Source: Brevundimonas sp. Leaf363
Lineage (GTDB): Bacteria > Pseudomonadota > Alphaproteobacteria > Caulobacterales > Caulobacteraceae
Assembly: GCF_001424025.1 (NCBI RefSeq)
Contig: NZ_LMPZ01000003.1
Span: 1-64,000, forward strand
Reading direction: 5' to 3'
DNA: 64,000 nt
Shown: positions 44,207-53,179 of the stretch, piece after piece
How positions within the stretch are numbered: the first letter of the stretch is position 1
How the letters are laid out: each line of letters opens with the position of its first letter
Position numbers and translations under genes: made by a program
Notes under the pieces: model-generated
Database searches by the model: none
Told to the model about the DNA's origin: nothing
Seen by the model: only the letters and a program-made list of their open reading frames with translations

Positions 44207-44588
44207 GGCCCAGTCCCTCTTCGTAATCGACCAGTTTCCGGGCCGCCATCAGCGCCTTGTAGTATTCGCGGGCCAGCACGTGCCGCGACGCGGCCACACA
44301 ATCCGCCATTGCCTGCGGGTTGCGCGTCGCGCTCATGAACTCTGACACCCGACGGGTAAACTCGTCGTAAAATTTCGGCGCGGCGTTCTCGTCCAGGTAC
44401 ATCATCATGACGGGGAAATAGATCCGGGTGGCCGGCGACACGACGTCGGACGCCTGCATGATGTCCTTCTCGCGCAGGACGCTGGCCTTGTTCTGAAGGA
44501 TCAGCACACCGCGGCGGTCGCCGTTCTGGACGACGGCGCCGTTCAGGACGAACTTCTCGCCCGGGCGCAGCGACAATTTCAGGGGCAT
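44166..44588 (-). CDS. flbT: Flagellin mRNA regulator FlbT
   Basis: A 140-residue RNA-binding post-transcriptional regulator that binds the 5' UTR of flagellin mRNA and promotes its decay in Caulobacter when the hook is incomplete. The start [20 protein letters not shown] is a near-exact FlbT signature, then [16 protein letters not shown] and [10 protein letters not shown]. It overlaps flaF by 41 bp. The flbT-flaF-flagellin order on one strand lets regulator and target be co-inherited. It is divergent from flmG. Confidence 0.96.
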   Translation of the reverse strand: MPLKLSLRPGEKFVLNGAVVQNGDRRGVLILQNKASVLREKDIMQASDVVSPATRIYFPVMMMYLDENAAPKFYDEFTRRVSEFMSATRNPQAMADCVAASRHVLAREYYKALMAARKLVDYEEGLGHVASGLQGGGEQD

Positions 44589-44653
44589 GACGGGTCTCCG
44601 GCCGCGACCTTCGATCGCGCGACGCAGGCAAAGCTAAACGAGCGTGGTTAACC

Positions 44654-46516
44654 ATGTCTTGTGGAACGCCCCGGATGATGACGAACCACGCTGACACGGA
44701 CCGCCTCATGTCTCTGGACACCCTGCCGCCCGACGCCGACGCGGCCGAGGTCGGCTTTCAGCCGACGGTTCAGGACGCCACCGGCGACGCCGCCTCGCCC
44801 GAGGCGCTGGGCCGGCTGACACGCGCGCTGGCCAAGCCGACCAAGACCACCGTCAAGCAGCAGAAGAAGCTGATCGAGCGGCTGCGGGCCAGTGTCGCGG
44901 GCATCAAGACCCACCAGTACGGTGCAGCGAGTGCGGCGGCGCTGGAGGCGCTGAAGATCGATGACCGAAGCGGCCTGGCCTGGCACATCCTGGCCATCGC
45001 CCAGGAGAAGGAAGGCCGCGTCGCCCAGGCCTTGAGCGCCTACCAGGCGGCGGTGAGGCTGCTGCCGGACGAGACCGACGTGGCTCAGGATCTGGCGCGC
45101 CTGGCGCAGCGACTGGGCTATCTGGAAATCGCCGAGAAGCTGCTGCGAAAATTCCTGGCCAACCACCCCGGGCACGTCGAGGCGTCGAACAACCTGGCCT
45201 GCAGCCTGCGCGACCAGAAGCGCTATGGCGAAGCGATCGGCCTGCTGCAGCAGATGATCGCCCTGGAGCCGACCAGCCCCATCCTCTGGAACACCGTCGG
45301 CACGGTGATGAGCGATCAGGGCGAGAGCGCCAAGGCCCTGCCTTTCTTCGAGGAGGCGCTGCGTCTGGACCCTGCCTTCGCCAAGGCCCGCTACAACCGC
45401 GCCAACGTCCGCTTCCCTCTGGGCGACGCGCAGGGCGCGCTGGAGGATCTGGAGGCGGCGGCGTCGGGCGCGGAGGGCGGCTACGAGACCGCCATGATGA
45501 AGATGGCGCACGCCATGCAGTTGATGGCCATGGGCCGGATCGGCGAGGGCTTCGCGGCCTATGACGTGCGCCTGGACCCTGCCCTGCCCGACGCCGTGCG
45601 CCCGGTCATCGACGCGCCTCGCTGGGACGGGGCGACGCCGCTGGAAGGCCGGCGCATTCTGGTGCTGGGCGAACAGGGCCTGGCCGACGAGATGGTGTTC
45701 GGCAGTTGCCTGCCGGACCTGATCGACGCTGTCGGACCGACCGGCCAGGTTTATGTGTCGGTCGAGAAGCGACTGGTGGAGATGTTTCAACGCAGCTTCC
45801 AAGACGCCATTGTCGGCGCGCACCGGGCGGTGCGGCTGGAGGGCCGACTGACCCGCTTCGTCCCCTTCGCAGAGGACGCCGCCAAAGCCGACGGCAGGCT
45901 GGACGCCTACATTCCGATGGGCAGCCTGATGGCTGCGTTCCGGCCGGACATCGACAGTTTCCCCGACCGCGACGGCTACCTGGTCGCCGACCCAGTGCGA
46001 GTGGAGCGCTGGCGGACCTGGCTGGACGACCTGGGGCCGGGCCTGAAAGTCGGCCTGCATTGGAAGAGCCTGGTGCTGACCGGCGTGCGCGCCCGCTACT
46101 TCTCCAGCTTCGAGCGGTGGAGCCCCGTCCTGACCACGCCCGGCTGCGTGATGATCAACCTGCAGTGCGGCGACACCGAAGCGGATCTGGCCGAGGCAGC
46201 AGCGGCGGGCGTCGTCATCCATACGCCCCCGATCAATCTGAAGGACGATCTGGAGGACGTGGCCGCCCTGTCTGTCACGCTGGACCTCGTGATCGGACCG
46301 GGCATCGCGGGGACCAACATCGCCGCCGCGGTCGGGGCGCGCACCTGGATGATCCATGCGCCGGACGACTGGCACCTGCTGGGGACCGACCGCTATCCCT
46401 TCTATCCGCGCATGCGCACCTTCGCGACCGGAGGCTTCAACGGTTGGCCAGGAGCGATCGACCGGGTGCGGGCGGCGCTAGATAAGGCTGTCTCCGGACA
46501 CTGGAACACGGCCTGA
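44654..46516 (+). CDS. flmG: FlmG-like flagellin glycosyltransferase (TPR plus GT domain)
   Basis: About 620 residues. The N-terminal half carries at least five tetratricopeptide repeats (about 75-275; for example LGYLEIAEKLLRKFLANHPG, ALPFFEEALRLDPAFAKARY). The C-terminal half (about 310-600) is a GT-B-like transferase with LVLGEQGLADEMVFGSCLPD, LDLVIGPGIAGTNIAAAVGA and a WMIHAPDDWHLLGTDRYPFY ending. This is the FlmG layout: in Caulobacter the TPRs bind flagellin and the GT domain attaches pseudaminic acid. The neighbours support it. The start is uncertain (44654, 44675 or 44708). A TTAACCAT CtrA-type half-site (44648-44655) overlaps the first, arguing for a later start. Confidence 0.85.
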   Translation: MSCGTPRMMTNHADTDRLMSLDTLPPDADAAEVGFQPTVQDATGDAASPEALGRLTRALAKPTKTTVKQQKKLIERLRASVAGIKTHQYGAASAAALEALKIDDRSGLAWHILAIAQEKEGRVAQALSAYQAAVRLLPDETDVAQDLARLAQRLGYLEIAEKLLRKFLANHPGHVEASNNLACSLRDQKRYGEAIGLLQQMIALEPTSPILWNTVGTVMSDQGESAKALPFFEEALRLDPAFAKARYNRANVRFPLGDAQGALEDLEAAASGAEGGYETAMMKMAHAMQLMAMGRIGEGFAAYDVRLDPALPDAVRPVIDAPRWDGATPLEGRRILVLGEQGLADEMVFGSCLPDLIDAVGPTGQVYVSVEKRLVEMFQRSFQDAIVGAHRAVRLEGRLTRFVPFAEDAAKADGRLDAYIPMGSLMAAFRPDIDSFPDRDGYLVADPVRVERWRTWLDDLGPGLKVGLHWKSLVLTGVRARYFSSFERWSPVLTTPGCVMINLQCGDTEADLAEAAAAGVVIHTPPINLKDDLEDVAALSVTLDLVIGPGIAGTNIAAAVGARTWMIHAPDDWHLLGTDRYPFYPRMRTFATGGFNGWPGAIDRVRAALDKAVSGHWNTA

Positions 46517-46553
46517 TAGCTGGGCGTTGCGTCCCGTACAGAGGAGTAGCGCC

Positions 46554-46994
46554 ATGGCCGAAATCGAAAACACAGCCGACGAGCAGGATCAGTCGGAGAT
46601 GTTCGACGAAACCCATCTCGACGACGAGGGGGACGCCGAGTTCCTGCTGGACGAGGCGGACGACGTTCTGGACGTCACACAGGCCGACGGCGACGCTGAT
46701 GAAGAGGCGTTCGACGAGGACGATCTGAACATCGATGACCAGTTGGCGCTGGACGGGATCGAGGCCGAGGCCGACGCCCTGCTGGGCGTGGACGCGGGTC
46801 GGATCAGCGAAATCGACACAGAAAGCACAGGCCAGCGCGGTCCGGACGAAGTCGAGCTGGTCTATTCCGGACTGATGGAAAACGAGCGCGGCGCACAGGC
46901 CAGCGCGGCCCATTGGGAATCCAAGACGCTGTCGGACGACGACATCGAAGACCTGGGCTACGGCCCTGACGACAAGCAGGAGGAACTGCGATGA
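46554..46994 (+). CDS. Highly acidic hypothetical protein
   Basis: A 146-residue protein with very high Asp/Glu content (for example QADGDADEEAFDEDDLNIDD) and almost no basic residues in the first 90 positions. There is no membrane helix and no recognised domain. A GAGGAG ribosome site precedes the ATG at 46554. It overlaps the next gene by 4 bp (ATGA). Strongly acidic disordered proteins can bind basic partners or act as chaperones; no such role can be shown. It may be conserved in related Caulobacterales, but this could not be tested here. Confidence 0.7.
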   Translation: MAEIENTADEQDQSEMFDETHLDDEGDAEFLLDEADDVLDVTQADGDADEEAFDEDDLNIDDQLALDGIEAEADALLGVDAGRISEIDTESTGQRGPDEVELVYSGLMENERGAQASAAHWESKTLSDDDIEDLGYGPDDKQEELR

Positions 46995-47182
46995 GCGCCC
47001 ATAAAGAAGACCACAACCCTGAGACGCCGCACGCCCGCCGTGCGGAGCCCGAGGTCGGCAAGCCCGATCAGCTGAAGGACAAGACGAAGCACGCCGAAGA
47101 CCGCCAGGAAGCCCTGCTGGATGAAGGCATCGAAGAATCCTTCCCGGCGAGTGACCCGGTTTCGGCCAAGCGCATCACCTGA
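46991..47182 (+). CDS. Small polar protein with ESFPASDP motif
   Basis: A 63-residue protein, translationally coupled (ATGA) to the acidic gene upstream. The N-terminus is His/Glu/Lys-rich and the C-terminus has LLDEGIEESFPASDPVSAKR. The ESFPASDP motif recurs in many short bacterial proteins of unknown function. There are no membrane or signal sequences. It may be a stress-related small protein; a role is not inferred further. Confidence 0.72.
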   Translation: MSAHKEDHNPETPHARRAEPEVGKPDQLKDKTKHAEDRQEALLDEGIEESFPASDPVSAKRIT

Positions 47183-47248
47183 TCGCTATTCTTCGCCGAC
47201 CCACGATGCGATAGCTGCTCCGTCATTTCGTGACGGAGCAGTTTTCGT

Positions 47249-48106
<858 letters not shown>

Positions 48107-48162
48107 AGGCGGGTTACCGCGATTTCACTGGCATGGCGGGCGTCATGGGGGACAATACCGGC

Positions 48163-49032
48163 ATGAAGACGAGCCTGATCCTTGCAACGCTTCTCGGCGC
48201 CGGCGCCCTCGGCGGCTGCGACGGCGAGCGTGTGGTCCGCATCTCCACCAGCAACTCCGAAGACACGGGCAGCGGCGTTCTCAAGGTCGTCGACACGCTG
48301 CAGTGTCCGGACACCCAGGGCGGCCTGACCCGCAAGGGCGCGGTGTCGCCGGATGGGACCATCTGCACCTATGGCGGGCCCAAGGGGGCGGAGATCACGC
48401 TGCACCTGGTCAAGCTGGACGGCATGACGGCCGAACAGGCCCTGAAGGCGTTCGAGGAGCGTCTCGGCCGCGATTTGCCGGAGGCGGCCGACAAGGTGCG
48501 CGCCCAGGAGACATCGACCCAGGAGGCGATGTCCGGCAGCAGCTCGGAAATGGCCACGGGCAGCGACGCCGCCCACATCAGCGCGCCCGGCATGCACATC
48601 GATGCGAAGGACGATCAGGCCTCGGTGCGCCTGCCCGGTCTTCGGGTCGAGGCGGACGGCGATCGCGCCAGTGTCCGCATCGCCGGCTTCCAGATCCGAG
48701 CCGACGACCACGGGGCCGCGGCCCAGTCGAGCACCGGTTCGTCCGCCCCGGCCACGCCGACCCCACCCCCGACCAATCAGGGCGGCGTCACCATCAACGC
48801 CCGTGACGACGCTACCGAGGTGCGGACACGCGCGGGCGGCGAGGCGGTGCGCATGACCTATGTCCTGACCAACAACCAGGCCTCGGCCGCCGGCTGGCGC
48901 ATGGTCGGCTATGAAGCGCGCGGCCCGGCTGGCGGTCCGCTGGTCGTCGCCACGGTGCGGGCCAAGAGTGAGCGGGTCGATCCCGTCTTCCGCGACGCCA
49001 AGCGTCTGGTCAGCCTGAACGTTGGGGACTGA
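48163..49032 (+). CDS. Putative lipoprotein
   Basis: About 289 residues. The start MKTSLILATLLGAGALGGCD gives a lipobox (LGGC), so the mature protein probably carries an N-terminal lipid on Cys19. The rest is soluble: an N-terminal segment with two cysteines (TLQCPDTQ, TICTYGG), a Thr/Ser/Ala-rich low-complexity stretch (ATGSDAAHISAPG), and a C-terminal strand-rich part ending KSERVDPVFRDAKRLVSLNV. Several repeated DxASVRxxG-type strands occur around 155-180. No family is recognised. The upstream ATG at 48145 is an alternative start. It follows the MoxR gene by 56 nt. Confidence 0.68.
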   Translation: MKTSLILATLLGAGALGGCDGERVVRISTSNSEDTGSGVLKVVDTLQCPDTQGGLTRKGAVSPDGTICTYGGPKGAEITLHLVKLDGMTAEQALKAFEERLGRDLPEAADKVRAQETSTQEAMSGSSSEMATGSDAAHISAPGMHIDAKDDQASVRLPGLRVEADGDRASVRIAGFQIRADDHGAAAQSSTGSSAPATPTPPPTNQGGVTINARDDATEVRTRAGGEAVRMTYVLTNNQASAAGWRMVGYEARGPAGGPLVVATVRAKSERVDPVFRDAKRLVSLNVGD

Positions 49033-49073
49033 TCGGGGCCCGGATCGGGCTATGCCTTGATCCTGAAGCGACT

Positions 49074-49730
49074 ATGGGTCACCTGACGGCCGTGTCCCGT
49101 CCGTCCGCAAAATCCGCCCCGCGCGCCTGGCAGAGAATGCTGTCGGGGCGTCGGCTCGACCTGCTGGACCCTTCGCCGTTCGACATCGAGGTCGAGGACA
49201 TCGCCCACGGCCTGGCCCGCGTCGCGCGCTGGAACGGCCAGACGATCGGCGAGCACGGCTTCTCGGTCGCCCAGCACAGCGTCGTGGTCGAAGAAATCGC
49301 GGCCCACATCAGGCCGGGGCTCGAGCCCAAATGGCGTCTGGCGGCGTTGCTTCACGACGCGTCCGAATACGTCATCGGCGACATGATCTCGCCGTTCAAG
49401 GCGGCGCTGGGCGTTAGCTACAAGACCTTCGAGGCGCGGCTGGAGGACGCCATTCACGTCCGCTTCGGCCTGCCGCCCAAGACCCCGCCCGCGATCAAGA
49501 AACTGATCAAGTCGGCCGACAAGGCCTGCGCCTATTTCGAGGCGACCCAGCTGGCCGGCTTCACCCGCGCCGAGGCGCTGAACTTCTTCGGATCGCCGCC
49601 ACCGGGCTATGATCTGGTCATCGACCCCCTGCCGGTCGCCCAAGCCCAGGCGCGGTATCTGGAGCGCTACAAGGTGCTGGCCGGCGCCATCGGCATCATC
49701 CCGGCGCCCGACGCCTGGCACACCGAGTGA
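49074..49730 (+). CDS. HD-domain phosphohydrolase (YfbR-like)
   Basis: A 218-residue soluble HD protein. The motif IGEHGFSVAQHSVVVEEIAA (first His), LAALLHDASEYVIGDMISPF (His-Asp) and KSADKACAYFEATQL (third ligand) match HD phosphohydrolases such as YfbR (5'-deoxynucleotidase). The substrate is probably a nucleotide, but this is not proven. The final bases overlap the next gene by 4 bp (GTGA), so its product and the Nudix-like regulator are made together. Confidence 0.85.
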   Translation: MGHLTAVSRPSAKSAPRAWQRMLSGRRLDLLDPSPFDIEVEDIAHGLARVARWNGQTIGEHGFSVAQHSVVVEEIAAHIRPGLEPKWRLAALLHDASEYVIGDMISPFKAALGVSYKTFEARLEDAIHVRFGLPPKTPPAIKKLIKSADKACAYFEATQLAGFTRAEALNFFGSPPPGYDLVIDPLPVAQAQARYLERYKVLAGAIGIIPAPDAWHTE

Positions 49731-50659
49731 TCGCCCCGCCGGACACCGCGAGCGGCGGCGTCCGCATCAGCCTTTCGGCCGTGGTCGTGGCCCTGCGCGA
49801 CGGCGAGGCGGCGGTCCTGACCTCGCGCGGCGAAGGCGAGGCCGCCCTGCCCTCCGGCCCGTTCGATCCCTTGAGCGACCGCACCTTCGAATTGGCCCTG
49901 CGCGCCTTCGTGACCACCCAGACCGGCTTCGGCCTGGGCTTCGTGGAACAGCTCTACACCTTCGGCGACGCGGGCCGGTCTTCGCCCAAGGCCACGCAGG
50001 GCCCCGAGCGCCGGCGCGAAGTCTCCGTCGGCTATCTGGCTTTGACGGCCGAGCCGGGCGCCGCGAGCGCCGATCGCTGGAGCCCCATTTTCGATCACTT
50101 CCCTTGGGAGGACAGGCGCGGCGCGGGGCTGGACCCGGCACTGCTGGAAGCGCTGGACGCCTGGGCCGGGCGTGACCCGCGCCGGCGCGCCCGCATCGAG
50201 GCCCTGTTCGCGCTGGGCGGCCGCCGGTGGAACGAGGAGCGGGCGCTGGAACGCTATGAGCTTCTCTACGAGGCCGGGCTCGTGGCCGAGGCGGCGCGCG
50301 ATCAGGACCGCCCTGCCCAAGATCTGCCGACCGGTCGGCCGATGGCGTCTGATCACCGCCGCATCCTGGCGACCGGACTGGGGCGCCTGCGCAGCAAGCT
50401 GAAGTACCGGCCCGTCCTGTTCGACCTGACGCCCGAGACCTTCACCCTGTCGCAGCTGCAGGCGGCGGCCGAGGCGGTGACGGGCCTGACGCTGCACAAG
50501 CAGAACTTCCGCCGGGGCGTCGAGCGCACCGGCCTGGTCAAGGCGACCGGCGCCCTGGCCTCCGCGACCGGCGGACGTCCGGCGGAGCTTTATCGATCGG
50601 TCGGGGCCGATCCCCTGGCGGGCGCGACCCTGGGCCTGACCCTGCCCGCCCAGCGTTGA
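49727..50659 (+). CDS. Degenerate Nudix domain fused to winged helix (NrtR-like regulator)
   Basis: A 310-residue two-domain protein. Residues about 10-150 have a Nudix-like fold (VRISLSAVVVALRDGEAAVL, then RREVSVGYLALTAEP). The catalytic Nudix box (GX5EX7REUXEEXGU) is missing: the corresponding stretch ALRAFVTTQTGFGLGF lacks the acidic residues. The C-terminal part (about 215-310) has the NrtR-like helix-turn-helix TFTLSQLQAAAEAVTGLTLH and KQNFRRGVERTGLVKATG. This is the layout of NrtR, a repressor of NAD metabolism that senses ADP-ribose with an inactive Nudix domain. The GTG start overlaps the upstream HD gene by 4 bp. No NAD biosynthesis gene is adjacent. Confidence 0.8.
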   Translation: MIAPPDTASGGVRISLSAVVVALRDGEAAVLTSRGEGEAALPSGPFDPLSDRTFELALRAFVTTQTGFGLGFVEQLYTFGDAGRSSPKATQGPERRREVSVGYLALTAEPGAASADRWSPIFDHFPWEDRRGAGLDPALLEALDAWAGRDPRRRARIEALFALGGRRWNEERALERYELLYEAGLVAEAARDQDRPAQDLPTGRPMASDHRRILATGLGRLRSKLKYRPVLFDLTPETFTLSQLQAAAEAVTGLTLHKQNFRRGVERTGLVKATGALASATGGRPAELYRSVGADPLAGATLGLTLPAQR

Positions 50660-50706
50660 CTCTGGTCGGCCGGGCCGGGACTGTCGCCAAAAGCCCGGAG
50701 GGACCC

Positions 50707-51732
50707 ATGTTCACACGCCGCCTGATCGGCCTCGCCGCCCTCCTGCTCGCCGGCGGCTGCGCCGCGCCCGCTTTGGCGCAGAGCGACCCCTATCTGCCCA
50801 TATCGGCCGAGGCCCAGGTCCTGCAGATGCAGCGTGGCGTGAACATCATAGGCTACGACCCGGTCTGGAACGGCGGCGAGGCGCGCTTCCAGCATCGCCA
50901 CTTCAAGCTGATCAGGGACGGCGGCTTCCAGACCGTGCGCATGGTGCTCCAGGCCTTCCGGCACATGGACGCCGGCAACCAGCTGAACCCGCGCTGGCTG
51001 GCCACACTGGACGGCCACGTCGACGCCGCCCTGGCCCAGGGCCTGACCGTCATTCTGGACGAGCACGATTTCAACATCTGCGCCGAGGACGTGGTCGCTT
51101 GCCGCCCCAAGCTGATGGCCTTCTGGGAGCAGATCTCGACCCGCTACGCCAACAAGCCGAACACCGTGGTCTTCGAGTTGATGAACGAGCCGAATGGCGC
51201 GACCGACGCCGTCTGGAACGACTACGCCGCCGAGGCGCTGGCCATCGTCCGGCGCACCAATCCCACTCGCAACGTCATCATCGGCCCAGGGTCCTGGAAC
51301 AGCATAGACCAACTGGAAAACCTGCGCCTGCCGGCCGAGGACCGCCACATCATCGCGACCGTCCACTATTACGGCCCGATGCGCTTCACCCACCAGGGCG
51401 CGTCCTGGACCCCGATGTTCACCGAGACCGGCATTGCTTGGGGCAGCCCCGAGGACCGCGCCGCCGTCGCCGCCGATCTGGACAAGGCCGAAGCGTGGAG
51501 CGAGGCCAATGGCCGGCCTCTGCTGCTGGGCGAGTTCGGCGCCTACGACAAGGCTCCGATGGCCTCACGCGCCGCTTGGACCGACGCCGTCGCGCGAGCG
51601 GCCGAAACGCGCGGCTGGGCCTGGGCCTACTGGCAGTTCGACAGCGACTTCATCGTCTACGATATCCCGGCCGACCGCTGGGTCCAGCCGATCCACGAGG
51701 CCCTGATCCCGGAAATGCGCGACCCCTCATAA
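50707..51732 (+). CDS. Secreted glycoside hydrolase family 5 (cellulase-type)
   Basis: A 341-residue exported enzyme. Its N-terminus MFTRRLIGLAALLLAGGCAA has a lipobox-like AGGC and may be a lipoprotein signal; alternatively cleavage follows ALA. The catalytic TIM barrel has GVNIIGYD near residue 45, VVFELMNEPNGATDAVWNDY (acid/base Glu in the NEP motif) and LLLGEFGAYDKAP (nucleophile Glu). HYYGPMRFTHQGASW is the usual His/Tyr strand. It probably cleaves beta-1,4-glucan or mannan outside the cell; the subfamily was not determined. Length and all catalytic parts are intact. Confidence 0.9.
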   Translation: MFTRRLIGLAALLLAGGCAAPALAQSDPYLPISAEAQVLQMQRGVNIIGYDPVWNGGEARFQHRHFKLIRDGGFQTVRMVLQAFRHMDAGNQLNPRWLATLDGHVDAALAQGLTVILDEHDFNICAEDVVACRPKLMAFWEQISTRYANKPNTVVFELMNEPNGATDAVWNDYAAEALAIVRRTNPTRNVIIGPGSWNSIDQLENLRLPAEDRHIIATVHYYGPMRFTHQGASWTPMFTETGIAWGSPEDRAAVAADLDKAEAWSEANGRPLLLGEFGAYDKAPMASRAAWTDAVARAAETRGWAWAYWQFDSDFIVYDIPADRWVQPIHEALIPEMRDPS

Positions 51733-51800
51733 ACCCTTGCAGCGAGCGCCCCGCTTCATTAGAGAGGCCGCTCGCTCGACCAAGCGTACGACGGCGCCGC

Positions 51801-51890
<90 letters not shown>

Positions 51891-52042
51891 CCGCCGCTCT
51901 CTTGGCGGCTCGTCCCTCGCGACAGGGTTCGTAGTCCGCATCCCCGGCCCCAACCGCCCGTCCCAACCTACATCTGCAGAACCTAAGCCGCGCGCCTGAC
52001 AAGCGTCTTGCGAAGTCAAACGGCGTTGGCGGCTGTCAGCGC

Positions 52043-53143
52043 TTAAGCGCTCATGGCGTCAAATGTGATGGTGGAGCGCATCTCTGCCGATTGCGGGCCG
52101 ATCGCCATCGGACAGACAACCTCCGGCATGGCGACCACGTCGAAAAGTTCGGATATGGCGCCCTCGAGCTTCAGCCACTCCACGATGTCGCCGCTGGCGA
52201 GATCGACCACCAGCACGCCGCACCATGGCTCCGCGTCACGGGCACGCAGGGCGTCGTCGAGGGCCAGGCCGGTGAAGGCGCCGTTGCGGGGTTTCGACAC
52301 TGTCACCAGTGCGAACCCGTCGTGGATGGACAGGCCGCGCAGGAAGCCCGGGCAGAAGGCGACAGTCCGCCGCTCACCGGTATCGAGGTCCACTTGGGCG
52401 ATCTCGCCGCGACCGGAATCGAGCACATAGACCGACCCCGCGTGGACGCGCGGACTATGCGGCATGGACAGGCGATCGGTGACGATCCGTCCGGTGTCCA
52501 CTTCGATAAGGACGCCGCCCTCATGCCGGCGCTCGCGCCAGCCGGTGACGATGTCGCTGCGGCTCACAGCGGTGACATAACGCGGCCGGCCCTCGGCGAA
52601 GGCGACGCCATTGAGATGGCAGCGATCCTCGGGCGCCAGCCGCGAAATGAAGGGTGGCTTCCAGATCGGGCGGAAGCTGTGCACCAGATCCAGCGTCGCC
52701 AGGCAGCTGTACTTGGTGTTGACGAAGATGACCCGGCCCTCGGCGTCCGTGCCGACCTCGTGAATGTCGACGTCGCCGACCGTCTGGGCGTTGCGGGGCA
52801 CGAACGCCATGTCGAACTGGGTGTTGGCGCGCTCGCCCGGCCGCAGCATGTTCTCGAGCCGCCAGACCTGCGACAACGCGCCGAGGTAAAGCCGGCCGGG
52901 CTGGTAGCAGAGACCCATCGCACGGACGAAGTTCTGCTGGTTGAATGACACCGTGCCGTTCGCCAGCAAACCGACCAGGAAGAGTTGTCCGGTCTGGTAG
53001 GAGGAGAAGGCGAAGCTTGTCCTGTGGCGGCGCAACCAGTCCGCCAGCCCGCGCGACACGGTCAATTGCGTGCCACCCTGCGACGCCGAGCCTGTCGTTT
53101 CGCTCGGCGTCAAAGGCGTCGGATCGGCGGGCGCTTCGGCCAT
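52043..53143 (-). CDS. TIGR03032 family protein
   Basis: A 366-residue protein of the TIGR03032 group (hypothetical, beta-propeller-like). Recognisable strings are SRGLADWLRRHRTSFAFSSY, VRAMGLCYQPGRLYLGAL, DIHEVGTDAEGRVIFVNTKY and CHLNGVAFAEGRPRYVTAVS. There is no clear signal peptide or membrane helix. It follows the autotransporter gene by 36 nt on the same strand and probably shares its mRNA. Function is unknown; the linkage suggests a role with a large surface protein, but this is inference. Confidence 0.82.
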   Translation of the reverse strand: MAEAPADPTPLTPSETTGSASQGGTQLTVSRGLADWLRRHRTSFAFSSYQTGQLFLVGLLANGTVSFNQQNFVRAMGLCYQPGRLYLGALSQVWRLENMLRPGERANTQFDMAFVPRNAQTVGDVDIHEVGTDAEGRVIFVNTKYSCLATLDLVHSFRPIWKPPFISRLAPEDRCHLNGVAFAEGRPRYVTAVSRSDIVTGWRERRHEGGVLIEVDTGRIVTDRLSMPHSPRVHAGSVYVLDSGRGEIAQVDLDTGERRTVAFCPGFLRGLSIHDGFALVTVSKPRNGAFTGLALDDALRARDAEPWCGVLVVDLASGDIVEWLKLEGAISELFDVVAMPEVVCPMAIGPQSAEMRSTITFDAMSA

Positions 53144-53179
53144 CAGCTCATGCCTTCCATGAAGCGCCGCGCCTGTACG

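Noticed and set aside
44648-44655. TTAACCAT, a possible CtrA half-site before flmG.
   Set aside because: Only a half-site; the second TTAA is not at the 7-nt spacing, so it was not listed as a binding site.
44648-46375. Minus-strand open frame of about 575 codons opposite flmG.
   Set aside because: Antisense shadow of the TPR-glycosyltransferase gene, with no domain and typical His/Arg/Gln-rich shadow composition.
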